Assembly: GCF_003286085.1 (NCBI RefSeq)
Contig: NW_020825289.1
Coordinates: 7,812,001 to 7,876,000 of the forward strand
From: Drosophila persimilis
Lineage: Eukaryota > Arthropoda > Insecta > Diptera > Drosophilidae
DNA length: 64,000 nucleotides
Direction of reading: 5' to 3'
Positions 26,032-39,700 of the stretch are shown here, one piece after another. The position numbers and the translations under genes were made by a program. Numbering within the stretch: position 1 is the first letter of the stretch; each line of letters begins with the position of its first letter. The notes beneath the pieces are model-generated. The model was not told the origin of the DNA. It did not search any database and saw only the letters and a list, made by a program, of their open reading frames with translations.

Positions 26032-28581
26032 TCTCGCTTCGTTCTGCGTTTTTTCTAAATATTTTGCGTGTAGAACTTTTTTGTTGTTTCAGTTTTGTAT
26101 TCTTTTGAAGGGAAATATTTATAATTTCCCGTGAGGGCCATTTTCTAAGCAACATCGCCGGGTCCCCAAGTTGTTTTTCACCCAATTTCGTTGTTGAATT
26201 TTAATGCGTATTTATTTCGAGCACTTCCACTAATAAAAACAAACCAAGTACGATAAAGGCAGTCCTGTCGGGGGGGCGGGCAGTGGCAGTCTCTCCTGCT
26301 TGACCCACAAAAGTACAAATCATACATACTCGTATTCTGGAAAGCTGACCGATTAGAACGATAGAATCATTATCAAATACTTAAAATCTAAAACATATGG
26401 TACGATCAAGGCGTCTTGGGAAAACTTTGAAGCTATAGAAATATTAATCTGAAATATTCCATCTGTCGACAATCTTTAAACTTTAAAATGGAAATTATGT
26501 GAGCAATCAATTAAGGTTTTTCCTAAAGTTTTCAAGTGTTAAATATGTACAATAGATTTACCAATAGATTTTCTCCGCGAGTATAAATTTTAACATTCAT
26601 ATGAAATTGTTTGATTAAAATATATTTCATATTTAAATTAACTATATTTGCTATAAATTTTGTATTTTAAGTGTTTTTCAAAGTGTTATCTTTAAGTGTT
26701 TAAATGCTATTCAATTGAAAAGACTTTTTAATTGATTTATTTTTAAATCAAAGTGAAATGTATTTAATTTGTATCTAAAAACCGAATATTTCATAATTCC
26801 CGCATTATATCCATTCCAAAAATATTCATTGTGTCAAAAAAGGTCATAAGTTAAAAAAAAAAGTAAAAAAAACCAAGAAATGGTTGGTATTATAGAATAA
26901 CCATTAAAAAGGGATATTTTTAGTTTTGTTTAATGTTATAAATATAAATAATCTTTCGATTTTAGAACTTTTCCAGATATACATATTACAAGCAGAAAAT
27001 AACTAAATTTAAATAAAATGTATATGTATATCTAAACATAAAAACAAAGCTCCCATTATGTGTGAGGAATCAGCCAAATGTGAAAGTTCATTGGACAAGA
27101 TTTGTGCATTAATTTCAGAGAGCCAAAGGGTGGGTACTACGAGTATACGACCCCTGGCTGGGCCCCGAATAGAAGATAGTTTTGCATAAAAAGAGTCGGC
27201 TAACAATGCGTGAAGGGGAATGTGAGAAAAGGTTAATTAATTTATGTCGCACATGCCTAATGCCCATTCGGGGACCTGCGCCGGTAGTTTCGCAGTCCCG
27301 TTAATGGACTCATCCTCCTGCCATCCGTTGTACTCTTTGAGCTGGCCCATGATTAAAACTAGGCATGTTTGTCCATTTAAGCCCGTAATTTGTGTCGTAA
27401 ATCACTCCAAAGTCAGCGCCCACGTTTCGCACCTTGGTCGCTGGCCGGGTCAGGAGTTAGAGAGAGGGGGGGAGTGTGGTGTTTAGGCCCATTGTGATGC
27501 CACTGTTGTTTGCCTAATGAGTCTAATTGGGGTTGAAACTGCCCGAATAAGGGGCACGCACTCCCATAATCGGCGGAGTGCTTAAGAACCCTTTTACCGG
27601 GCTCGAGTTTTCCGGTTAAGTGTGTCTTTAGTTGGCCATATGAGCGGTGGCCATGATATGTTGCCACAAGGTGTCATCTTGCCCCATCATTAGCGCCATT
27701 TGTTTGGCTGCCCAGCGGGGGGGCGGCCATGGTGGTTATGGGCGGGGAGAGGCAGCTGTAAAACCGGTTCATTTGCATATCAAAGGCCATAATCAACACC
27801 TTGCAAAACAGGGTCCAGAAACACACATACACGTACACATACACTCACCGCATGGCAGTAAAAACTTGTGACCGGGGGCGGGGAGGTGGGATAGGTATGG
27901 GGCAGCTATGGTATGGACATGCAACCGCATTGGCAGTACCATTGACAGGCTCCATTTGCCCTTCATTTGCATGTCGAATGTCTGCCTGTCCCTCCTCCTC
28001 CTGCCCCTTCTCCACTGAGTGGTGTGGGGGAGGGAGAGGTGTGAAATGAGGAGTCAGTCCTGCATTAGCGTTAATTGGCTCTGCGTGTGAGAGGTACATA
28101 CGTGTGTGCTCCCCTTCTCCTGCTCCCCCAGTCCTGGAAGAAATCCAGCTGCAGCATTAAATGAGAGAAAATCCACTCGGAACCGGTTTTAAATCTGCGG
28201 AAATATTATGGAAATTATGGGATTTTCTCCCAGAACAACTATCCCTATCTATCCCTCTCCTCCAGTCCAAGGGAGACGCCCCCTGCCACCTGACACGATG
28301 CTGCTCCTCTGCTTAGCCAGAAACAAGAAGCAGAAACCAGAAACAGTTTGGAATTGGAACAGTCTTGAATGGTCTGGCCCCAAAATCGCCCACACCCGCG
28401 TGGCATCCCCTCCCAAACGGTTTGCACCAACTGGACGAGGCGAAAATCCGGCATCTGCGCAGTGGACGACGTCGTCTAACTCTCAAGCTGGAACCCCAAA
28501 CAATTCAGGGCGGAGTCATCGCGAGCATTGGCGGGCACCTTGCCGCACCGAGTGTCGTGTCGGTCGGGATTTAGGTGCTCT

Positions 28582-28603
28582 CACACACACACACACACAC
28601 ACA
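28582..28603 (+). repeat. (CA)n microsatellite
   Basis: About 11 CA dinucleotides in a non-coding stretch. Confidence 0.9.
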
Positions 28604-31600
28604 TACACTGAAATTCCCTCTATGACATGCCCATCCCCCACGCAATGGAGGGCTGGAGCTAGGGGGAGAGGTGGGTAGAGGGAGCTCTGAGACCGTCCCA
28701 GTCCTTCAGCGGCAATCTGTTAAATATTTTAATGGCCAACAAAAGCATTTTTCGCAACGAATTTATGATGATACTCGTACTCGGAACCAGTGTAAATATT
28801 TGCCCGAGCTTCCCCACTGCTTTAAAAATGTTTATTCGGTGAACAGATCCCAGAGATTCGAAGGAGTTAAGCAGATTACGAAAAAAAAACAGGAAAAACA
28901 AAATATAAAATATAGAGTCCTGAGAATAGTTCAATTTTTCCAGAACCAAGAAACCAAATTGAAAGTTTTAAGAGAATTGGGGGCCAAATCTGCAAGTAAC
29001 CCTTAAAAAACCAACCTTTAATCAATCGGTTGGGAATCTATCATATTCTTTTCAGACCTGAAAAAGCTACAGATTATTTAGATTATTTTTAAATTTTTAC
29101 AAATTTACAATAGACGCACTGAGAGCAGTCACAAGCTGGCTTTCAAGATCACACGGCTTTCGGGACGGCCCCTTAGCTTGTAGGCTATACCAAGATAAAT
29201 TCAATAATAAGCTGACGTCGTCCGCTGTGGTGAGGACCATCCATGCTCTCTCGATTATCAGAGAGGCAAGCGCCAGAAAGAGATAGCAAACGTTTGATGT
29301 TCTGAACTGACAAACGGATGGTCCTCCAAAGAGAGCAGATGGGGTGACGATGTCACCTTCTTTCATGAAGAATTGCCTTTCAAGTTATGCGCTTAAAATA
29401 CGTGTAATTCAGCAAAGATATCTACCCAATATCCCTAGTATAAGCTCCTCCAGAAAGTCTCAAATGTAATTAGAAAAAACATTTTCCCGTTTCTGTGGTA
29501 TCCACGAAACACTCCGCGCAGCTCAACGTATATCCTTATGCTCTCTCAGAACCAAGCTCTCCAAATTTCTTTAACTTTTATTAGGCCATCAACATTTGTT
29601 GGGTCTTTCGAAAAGACTTCTTGTAGTTATTCCTGGATTATGTACTTAGATAAGACGACAGTGAATGAAAGTGCAGGGGCTGGGGCATAACCATTCCGAG
29701 AATGTTAATATGCTATCTGCAGAGAAAACTTTCAAGAACTGCGAAAGGACACAACGATTATTGGCCAGTGCCAAGTGCCAAGTGCCAACTGCCAACAGCT
29801 CCATTCTTTTTTACGATTGCCATCCTGTGGCATCTGGTGGCATTTTGTGGTGTGTTGTGCCCAAAGTTCCCATACATATGTTCCCCCAGATTCTGATTGT
29901 CGGTAATTGACATGTAATAAAAGTGGAGATATCTCTCTATCTGTACTGTTCCTTCCACCCTCATGACCCTCTCTCCTGGCAACTATGTATGCTCGTATTT
30001 GAGTCAGCAGATTTTTCAAAACGTAATTCTCGTCTCATTTTGGAGCTGTTGTCCCTGTCCCCCACTGTCACATGTTTATCTACCCATTTGGCGCCCTTAA
30101 CCCCTCTGCACCACCTGAGTATGTAATTATGGGGATGATGCTTAACCCACTCGTAAATTATGTGTGATCCCTATAGCTAATAGGTAATTTATGTGCTGAC
30201 CGCAAATAAACCAAACAACAGCGCACAAAAAAAGGACAAAACTTTTCCACACACAACAAATGTCCATGGATTTCGGTGTCCATTAGCCTCTGGGCGGGTG
30301 CGGCCGAGCACTGGTCACCTCTGGCCAGAAACAGAAGTGGACACAGAACCCGCATCAAGGGTACCTTTTTTTGTGTTGCAATCTAATTACAATGGCCACA
30401 GGGCCACAGGCCATATCTCCTCCTCTAGGTATTTACATATTTGCTATAAGTTTAAAGTCCCACTTTAAATAATCCATTAGCAAATGCCTGCACATCACCC
30501 TTGCCTCTTGCCCGCACAGGACTAAGGGACTTAAAAGCTAAAACCTGTTGAGTTACAACTCAATTCCCTGAACACTTGGCTAACTAAAAAGCCAAAAGGA
30601 AAAGCCAAAGGCAAAGGCAAGACTTGCCTCCCATCCATAAACCCCTTCAATACGAATTCACATTCACTTTGTCTATGCATCTTGTGGCACAGATTATGGC
30701 TGCTTTGAATAACAATCGATGGCGCGGCGACATCGGATGGAAGATGGAGGATGCCTTAGACGGGCACTCCACTCCTCCATTGTCTTGGTCCTGGCTCAGG
30801 TCCCAGTTCTGGCATTTTATTACCGTCTAGAGTGTGGCTGCATTTTACCCTCTTCCTCGGCTGAAAGCTTTCCTTTTTTTCCTCTTTCTTTTTTTTTTGT
30901 GCTGTGATGTGATAGAGCTATAAATGGTTTTTGTCATTCCGACTATCGATGGCAAAGTGATTTTTTACGATGGAAATATGCATTTTGAGGAATGTTCGAC
31001 TAGATCAGATCAGAGATTTCAAACCCAAACAATGTATAAATTGGTGACCCCGTATCATCGTCGTCATCAACGATTCTGGCTCGTGTTTGATTGATGAAGT
31101 TATTCAATCGGAGCTTGTTCCAGAGACTGGGTCAATGAATTCCAATTCCCATTAAACCAATTCCGACGTGCATACAAATGAGATACCTGCCAGATACCAG
31201 ATACCTGAGAGCTAGCACAGGTGACATAATCAGCTGCTAGAATCCGAAATTTACTTTAAAATTTACTCCCAAAGAGTGTTACTGTAGCTCACATAACTTC
31301 AATTATTCCATTATAAAGCACATAAAAGTCAACCTTGCTCATCGCCTAATGTTTATGATCTCTAATGTCTTGGGCAATGCGAATTCTCAAGTTGTTTGTC
31401 GAGTTCTAAGGCCCCGAAACCAGAAACCAGACACCACAACTAGGAACGAAACATCGCAGAGCCACGAGCCACTGAGTCATCATCGGTTTCAAGAGTTTTA
31501 CGAGTACGAGTATACATATCTCCCATCTGAATACAATTGAATTATAATTGCTGCCCCGCCTCTTTGTCGGAGGCTGGCAAAGCTTCAATTCATTAAAGTC

Positions 31601-32463
31601 GTGGTGGTATTGGGATTTTGATCAGCAGGAATAAAAGTAGATATTTTTGGTATTAATCTTTATATTACGAGTATTTACTGCCCGAACAATGGGCAATATG
31701 ATATGCTATGTTATGAGAGAGAGAGGAAGAGTTTTTGTACGGGTGTGCCCGACGGAGCAAAGGGTATTAAGTACTTCGGCATTTCTTTCTTGTTTTCGAA
31801 TTCTGTCGATTTCCTGGTGCACACGCCGAATGGACAACAATGTGCAGTGTCTGACAATCGGATAATGATCATAAATAATTCCATTACAATAATTAGTAAT
31901 GCAAAACTTAATGATGCCTCACCAGTCACCAGGTGGTGGAACTGAGAATACCCTTACTGAATCTAACAAATTAATAGTATGTGTATATGTATGTTTTCCT
32001 CTAAGTATTCCCCAGATCCAAGCCGAATACAGTTTACCCGAATATTACCTGACAAAGAGTATCCTAAGAGTATGCTCATCTATCTCTCCCGAAAAAACCT
32101 CTCCCCGTAGTCACAATACCCTTCTCCAAGAGTGTATCTCATCCCCATAAAAACCCAATGCTGATAATGATAAAAATATCTTCAAATCAGACAATGCACA
32201 AAACAATCAATGTCCAATAGGGGGGAGGGTCTGGCTAGCGAATTAATCAATGAGGCAATCACGGCCAAGCCATCGCAAAATTAACCGCCAGATTGGGACC
32301 ACTGTGCGGGCTGGATAGGATCGGGATAGGGGCCTGGTAGTGAAGCGGAGCGGATCGGCCACAGATGACAAAAGACGAAACAAAACTAACGAATTTGTGG
32401 CTCATTATTTGTTCTGGCGCTGCCAAAAAAAAAAAGCAGCAAAAAACCGTCCAAACACTTTGT

Positions 32464-32469
32464 TATAAA
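32464..32469 (+). promoter_or_regulatory. Candidate TATA box of the secreted basic protein gene
   Basis: TATAAA lies about 235 bases upstream of the ATG at 32701. The intervening DNA is A/C-rich without upstream ATGs in strong context, as expected of a 5'UTR. No strong initiator is seen 30 bases downstream, so the assignment is tentative. Confidence 0.4.
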
Positions 32470-32700
32470 CGGATCGTGATGAGGGGCAAGGGAGAGCAAG
32501 GGAGAAGAACAGCAGCTTCCAGAGCTTACAGCGATCGCCTGAGCAAATCTACAGACAGTCGTACAACGGCAGCATCTAACACCAGTCGCAAGTCGCGGAG
32601 TGGGCGCCCGATCTCGTCGAGAAACACTCCAAACAGAAGCAACCAGACAACAACAAAAAACTACAACCTTTATCTCGCCTTACTCAAGTGATCTTACAAG

Positions 32701-33591
32701 ATGTTCAGCCGTCAACAGCTAATGGTAATTGTGATCAATGAAGCGCCACCCACGCAGTATCTATTTTTCCATCTTAAGAGATGCTTATGGAGAGCTTCGA
32801 ACTCTAAAGAAGAGAACAGTTAAACAGAAGTTGAAGAAGTGTTCTTTATAATCGGATTTATAGAAATTTATCGGCACTGAGCCCCAAGAATCTCTTCAAA
32901 TAGTGATCGTCCACTATCTTATCGTTTGCCTTTCTTCCAGCTCATCTGCCTGGGTCTGGGAGTCCTTGGCTGCCTCTCGCTGCCCATTGAGAAGCCTGCG
33001 GACATCGAGGAGGATGTGATCAGCATAGACAATCAGCCGCAAAAAGTGATACGTGTGCATCCGCAGGACCTGCCCTCGAAGAAGGATCACACCGGCGCCA
33101 ATATGAACTCGTCCCTCTTCCAGATTCAGACCCTGCGACCGGTCACGAGCACCGGCAATCGGAAGTACGTGGACTCGAAGCAGATGCGGATGCGCATGAG
33201 GAAGCGTCGCCCCAGGCCGGCCACTGACGGTGAAGACTCGTCGCAGCCCATCCAAGCCTTGAAACAAAAAGAACTAAAAGCCTTTCCCAAGCAGAAAACG
33301 AAGCAACAGAAGCAACTAAAGTTCATCCCCCCCCAAACAGACGCTGAGGAGTATCTGAATGGGGACATGGACATGGACACGCTGAAGGACATGGCGAGCC
33401 AGTTGCTGCCCGTGCAGATGACACCCGGCCCGTATCCCGTCTACTACGTGGTGTCCAAGACCAACGGCCGCTTCGGCAAATTCCCCATCAAGGCCTTCGG
33501 CTCCCCGGCGGAGTTCTCCAAGTATCTGGTCAAAAGCAAGGCGGAGCCCATCAGCCGGCACCAGCGCTTCGAGGGCTACGTCCGGCGCTGA
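32701..33591 (+). CDS. Secreted basic protein, uncharacterised
   Basis: Exon 1 (32701-32724) encodes only MFSRQQLM before a GTAATT donor. The acceptor TTCCAG at 32940 opens exon 2 (32941-33591) in the same phase, giving 224 residues. The joined N-terminus continues LICLGLGVLGCLSLPIE, a good signal peptide that exists only after splicing, which supports both the intron and the start. The mature part is basic, with a cluster RMRMRKRRPRP near residue 95 that could be a proprotein-convertase site. Its better-ordered C-terminal third contains YPVYYVV and ends in RFEGYVRR. There are no cysteine framework, transmembrane segment or catalytic motif. I do not recognise the family; a secreted prohormone-like or matrix protein are both possible. 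It stands alone between two long gene-free blocks. Confidence 0.85.
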
Positions 33592-33737
33592 TCTTGTGAT
33601 CTTTTTTGCCTAGTTAAATTATAAATTATGTATAAATTATTACCTCAAAAGTAATCACACAATAATTGTAATCCTACTCATAAACATATTCATAATTATG
33701 TATGTATTTCGAATTTCGGCTTTCGGCTAATTGCCGC

Positions 33738-33743
33738 AATAAA
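33738..33743 (+). terminator. Poly(A) signal of the secreted basic protein gene
   Basis: AATAAA lies about 147 bases after the stop codon, in AT-rich DNA without another gene. Confidence 0.7.
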
Positions 33744-34735
33744 CTCTTACCTGTGCTTAAACTTAACCAAGATCCAAACTTCGTTTCAAATCCGTTTCGA
33801 ATGCGGCTCATGAGTCACGAGGCTATAAATTGAATCCCCCTCTTAATTGTTTGGTGATTCTCTTCATTAGGGTTTTCCACAATACCCAGTAATCGGAAAG
33901 TATACGAGTGTATCTGGAGTTCATAATATCTTCCAGATTCCAAGAGGTCTGTGTTACATATTTTGTATGGCAATTTTTAGAAATATTTCTACTATTCTAA
34001 ACCAAATATGGGATTGCCTTTTGCTTTCTTTTTGTTTTACAAATATAACTTATTATTTCCATACATTTTCCCATATAAATTATCTTTCTACCGTTTAAAG
34101 ATGTGAAAAAATCTTACTAACGGGTATGCTATAGTCGGAATACGCTACATACATGCATATATCATTGCTGCTTGTTTTTTGTTTGTTACTCCTCTGTGAT
34201 GCTGTTCTCGCTCTGGTAATTACATGGAATTCTCTGTCTCGGGCTTCACCTCTGCCTCCATCTCCATCTCCATCTCTGACTCTGACTGTGACTGTCTTAA
34301 CTGTTTTGCTTGGCCTTGTCATATGCTAATTTGGCAGCGAATCCAATCGAGTGTCGCGTATAATTAAGCCTCACATACTCATAACTATTGTCTCTCGCAT
34401 TTACATACAGCCGCGTCGAGTCGACAATGAATGCGCAGATACATAGATACATTTGATTTATGGTGCTGTGCCTGTGCCCCTTTTCGGCGGCTTTCAGCGC
34501 TTTCTGCGAATATCTTTCCAAGTGTCGTTTGCCTTTGTCTCTTCTCTTTCACACATTTCTCTGCTTTCTTTGTGAGAACTTTCTCCGTACACCCAAAAAA
34601 CGCTGCTTAAGAACTGTTCTATGCTTGGGAATATACATTTCATTAAGAACTAGTCTGGAATCGATCTGTGGTTTTGGTTTGTAAATAAATGAAGACTCAT
34701 AATTAGCAGATTACTTGGGGTGTCTCCCCATCAGA

Positions 34736-34759
34736 ATCTATCTATCTATCTATCTATCT
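34736..34759 (+). repeat. (TCTA)n microsatellite
   Basis: About six tetranucleotide units, pure except at the right edge. Confidence 0.9.
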
Positions 34760-35948
34760 GTCAGATGTGTGTAATTTCCGCACGAATCCACAAATCAGAA
34801 GTAATAATTGCAATTTTTATGGCACATACTCGTAGTCGTACTCACATGTAGCCCAAGCAGAGGGTTGTCTTTGTCTTAAAGCCTGGTTAATCAACCTGCT
34901 GCTCCTCCTCCTCCCTGCTGACTGCATTTCCCATTACTTTTGCTCATTTCGACTGCCTCGAATGTGTAATGAACTTGTGGAGGGCTGTGTGGAGAACGTC
35001 GTGGAGCAGAGTGTGATATCGAAATTTCCCAAAGGATTCGACGCCATATTTTTCGCCAGAGCCACGAAAAAGATTCCTTCCTCGGTTGCGTGTCTCTCCC
35101 TCTCCCTCACCCATGCCCTGCCCTGCCACTGTGTACGTGAAAAATTCAGTGGGAAAAATGGAGGAAAACCACCAAAAGGAAATCTTGCAACTAGAAAAGT
35201 TGTACATCTTGTCAGGGTCTCGTGTCTCGTATAATCAAGCGTAAAAATGCGAAATTAATCAACTTCAGCAGCCCACGTTCTCAAGTTAACAACGCACAAG
35301 GAATTGAATTAAAACTTTTTCCTGCATTTTCACCCCTTTTCAGGTTTTTCCTCGGCCAGATTCCGCCCTCCCCTCCCGGCCAGAGCAGAGCAGAATGCTC
35401 CACTCCGAGCGGACCAAGCGACTGGGTTATTCAATTATGTATTTGCGCTTGTCCTGCAGTAAAAATTACAATCCGCAGGACAAGTCAACAGAATTATGAA
35501 CACGCCTGGGCAGTAAAAAGTAAATAAAAGCTCCGGCTCCAGCTCCAAAAAATGCGAAGAAAAAATACCAAAAAAGAAAACGAAGAAGGGAAAGTGTAAC
35601 GTTTAGATGCCGAAGCATTATACACCCTTACACATTCAAAATTGGAAATAAGTTCCTTAATCGGAAGAGTTTTTGGATCAAGAACTTTTCGATCTTTTCT
35701 ATGAAACTACAGCCATCCGATTTCTATTAATTTTCACTAATTTATGGAGAGTAAAATATATAAGTTCTCACTTAAGAATGTTTCAAATTTTATTTTAAAC
35801 GAAGACACATGGATCCTTTCTATAACAGCTAAATAAGTATAATAAAGTGAATTGGCAAGAAAAAGAGTTCTTATGTTAGATACAAGCTTTAAAATTAGAG
35901 TAAAGATTATAGAACTACAGTCTTTCATGCCTTCGTAAGCTGAGTCGG

Positions 35949-36124
35949 TCCCCCAGAATCCAACAACAAGACACACAGTCTTTGGAGATTCCAGTAATCA
36001 AATGTTCCTTCTTTCCATGGAGTTCCCCCCAGGAGGTCCCCCAGAATCTAACAACAAGACACACAGTCTTTGGTGATTCCTGTAGTCAAATGTTTCTTCT
36101 TCCCATGGAGTTCCCCTCCACCAA
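35949..36124 (+). repeat. 88-bp tandem duplication
   Basis: The 88-bp unit beginning TCCCCCAGAATC at 35949 recurs at 36037 with few substitutions, both copies ending in TTCCATGGAGTTCCCC-like sequence. The copies abut exactly. No transposon features are visible. Confidence 0.85.
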
Positions 36125-36682
36125 ATCAAGATACCTTTCGTAAGTGTGTAACCATATTTTCCAAACTTTTCTCGGCGACAGAATATTTTTTTCTGCTCCT
36201 TGCTGTGGACTCCCTTGGTTGGTTTTTTTTTTTTTGTTGAATTTCTTTTCTGCGGTAATTGCAACGTCTCTTGCTGTCCTGGGGGAAATGTGAAACAATA
36301 AATGAAAATAAATGAATTTTTGTTAGCCCAATGGCCACAGGAATCCTCCTGCCACATAAGGCACAACCTCAGCCAATCGCCGGAGGGGAAATAAAAGTAA
36401 AAAATTTCATTAATTTCCAGCCCAAGTCCAGGACCCAAACTTAGCGGTTAGACCAGCAACTTTCCAGTTTCCACATTCCATGTCCCTGATAACATAATTT
36501 AATTTTGGCCGAAACGCCTTCCATTTCCATTTCGATTGAGATGTCAGGCATGGAGGCATGGCAGTTCCATGGATAGCTGCTGCCTTCGAAGAGATCCAGT
36601 CCAGGAGCAGTCGAAAGCCATTTGATCAAAAATTAATGTGTAGTTTGGAACATTCTGTGACATTATACGCGTGTCAGACGGT

Positions 36683-36780
36683 TTAAAGGGTTACAAATTG
36701 GGTAGCCAACGACCAGGCAAGCCAGTGCTGAGGGGTGGATGATGCTGGGTGGAAGAAAGTGCCAAGAAAATCGTGTGGAC
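36683..36780 (+). repeat. Dispersed repeat, copy 1
   Basis: Around 36690-36735 the sequence (TTACAAATTGGGTAGCCAAC, then CAGGCAAGCCAGTGCTGAGG) is about 90 percent identical to 42463-42508. Weaker similarity continues for about 40 more bases (GTGCC, GAAAA, CGTGTGG). It is a short dispersed pair 5.8 kb apart, perhaps fragments of an old mobile element. Confidence 0.6.
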
Positions 36781-39700
36781 AGTGGTACAACATACATTGC
36801 AAGTGTTTCAAAGTTCCCATCTAAACATCTAAACACATTTTTCGAACACTCCGGGCGACTGTGCATAAGATGGCATAGGCAACGACAGTTCTTTGGGCCA
36901 TAAAAAGAGCTGCCCTCATGTCCTCGAGACGTTGTTACTGACAGCAGTCGCAGCCGCAGCCGCACAGCCACAGTGGCAGGGGCACAAACTTTGCGACAGG
37001 CCCGCCAAAAAAAAAAAAAAAACAGAAAAAAGGTGACCCCGAAGCCTGCCTGAAGACCTGAAGGAGGCACAGGACAACGCCGGACGAGAACGACGCTGCT
37101 TAAATATTAATGCCTTGAGAGTCTGTGGGGCAGGCCATGAATAAATTTTTGGCTATGAATTTTCAATAGCTCTCTCTGGCCGCCTCCTCGCCTCCCCATA
37201 CCCCGCTTGAACCGTGTTTGTAATTTGTTCCAGGACTTTAAGAGTGTCAACCATTTGTAGGAGAGAGACCTGGGTCTCGCATTAGGTGTCAAGTGTCAGG
37301 TGAGTCACCGCAGAAACCGCTGCCTGAATCGAACAGGAACAGGTAGAGTGTAGTCGGAATTGAATTCATTTCGATTCGATTCTCACTTCCGCTTCCGCTT
37401 GGGTGACCCCGATTCCGCCCAGGCAACTCCCAGCGCGTGGGAACTTTACGAGCACTCGATGGGCGGCTACGTATACGTGCGTATGGCGCCACTTTCCAAA
37501 TGACCGCAAAAGTTCGACTGTGGCCAGAGACGGCCCCAGTAACTGCCCTTCGATGGGTCCCCGTCCCAGGGTTTGAGGACTTAATCAAAAGCAAAACTCC
37601 AACCGGAAGTATTGGCCCCTGCCCTCCCGGCAGGCACCCCACTCCCACTACATTCCCATCCCCCCTGATCGGACTGACATTGCCCACTGATTTTATTTGG
37701 CCATACGACAGACTTTATGATGGTTTTATTTGATTTTTATGCCTGCCGCTATTTCCATTCCATTTCTGTAATTGAATTGTCATTGTCCGGGGGGCGAACC
37801 GTCGCTGGTTGGTTGTGGTCCTGGTTGGCTGGTCAGCCAGTGGCCGACCGCTTGGCGGTTGTCCTTCTACCCGTTCGTTCCACATGTCCGAGGATGTCAA
37901 AAATGGTTTTGCGCTTGATTGGCGTTCGGCACAGGCCAAACACCCAAAGGTATACAAAGTGACGGACACGGGAAGTGGGAGCCCGGACACAGGACACAGG
38001 ACATGACACGTCCTGGACTAAAAAGGGTTGCGGTCACAAAAGTTTCGTCCCAAGGCCATGGAAACGAAAGTTAGAAGTGTCCATTCATTGGCAAATTGGC
38101 GCAATTGATGTGGGAGGAAGGGCCGGGATTACTTTGGCGGAAGGGGCGGCACCCATGGACCGGTGATGTGCTAAATTGTCGCAACATGAAAGTGAGCAAA
38201 TAAAAGTGACACGGGAAAAGGAAAAGGAAAATTGCAGTGCAATGGAAATGGCAAGCGGAAAAAGCAATTTCAAGTTTCCGCTGGGTCTGGGGGGAAAGTG
38301 ATTTCCATTTCCACTTGAGGTTTTTGAATGAGGTTTGCTTTAAAAAGTAGATATCTGCTCAACACGAAACACGAATTAACAACGAATATAAAACAGGAGA
38401 GCAAAAAAGAAAACAGTCTTACAAAAAGTCTTACCTATAAACGATAGATAGAGAGACTCGTAGATTCAAAAGACTGATCGTTTATTTGTTAATTGATATA
38501 TTCATAGACAACGAGACATTTCGATGGGTGGATACGCAGCAGCATCGAATCTAGACATAGATTTAATGATGGATAAAACGCAAAATATATTAAATGGATA
38601 TGCAAATAGAATGGATAAAAAAAAAATTTAAAGATATAAATAAATAAATAAATACGCAGATAGCTTCGTAAAACGTAAAGAGTAAGTCACCGAAATTAGT
38701 TAGTTATTCTATAAAACTAGAGAGTTTCCCCCCCTACCGATAGAGTGTTGAAGTCTGATAAAACGAAGTAAAATATATAACCTATGTATATGCACCATGC
38801 ACTACATCTATATGTCTATTTTGTTGTTGATAATAACAAATATGTACATCCTTTTGAAAAAGAGACACTCCCCTGGATATTCGGCAGCCCCAATACATAT
38901 ATGTCTATCATTTTCTATGGTTGGGGAGCAAGTCCCTCGCCATCTCCCGCTTCTGCGGAGATCATCCTTACACCTGTTCAAATATGCGAATTCTGTTCGC
39001 TTTGCACATTCTTTGATGCCCATTTGGAGGACAATTTGCGCAGTTTTCATATTTAAAATTCCCAAAATGGTGCTACGTGAGATAATAATCGTTACCTTTA
39101 ATGGGATGGCAGGGTCCTGGCCCCTTCTCCCGCAGATACAGATATTTCACATGCGAGATACTTTCAGCACTGAGCAATTTTCGCTGCATAAAAGCAGCCC
39201 CCACACCACACGGAATCCACTCCCCGAAAGCGAGGAGATAAATTTTAAAGAAAAGGGTTTTCTCTTCCGTTGAGTTGGCAAGAAAAGTTGGCAACAACCC
39301 CGTGCTCCGTTCTCCGTGCATCGTTCAATTTCCGCCGGAAGTGCCATTAGCTGGGGTAGGTGGAAGGTGGTATATGGTCCTCCTCAAATGGGCAATCGGC
39401 AAACATAATGGCATAATCGAATGATAATTTAATAAGGCCCAAACGGTGACGTCAACATTTGAATTGTGGCCGTTTAATTGAATTCTCGCCTCGCCGCCTC
39501 GCTCCATTTCCTGCCCCGAATATGCTCCATGAGGAAGATGTTGCACGGATGGAGTCGAAGGTGAAGGTGGGGCATGTGTTATTCATATCGATGTGTGTGC
39601 GCATAATCAGAATGAATGTTCATCCAGGGAATTGCAGAGTTTCGAGTGAGTTACAAGAGAGAGTCAGAGGTGGACCAGGACATGGCTTTCACTGACAACC

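Larger units (their letters stand above)
18120..32463. other. Long intergenic block, no gene recognised
   Basis: This is 14.3 kb between the 5' end of the Pgm2-type gene and the promoter of the secreted basic protein. No spliceable open frame with coding character was found. Contents worth noting are a 17-bp near-palindrome (19425-19441), a GA tract beside an initiator-like site (22931-22946), a 19-base poly-C run (26013-26031), an AT-rich stretch of about 650 bp (26340-27010), a CA repeat (28582-28603) and a hairpin-containing region with an 89-codon minus-strand frame (29097-29366). Such gene-free blocks in Drosophila often carry enhancers, but this is inference only. Confidence 0.5.
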
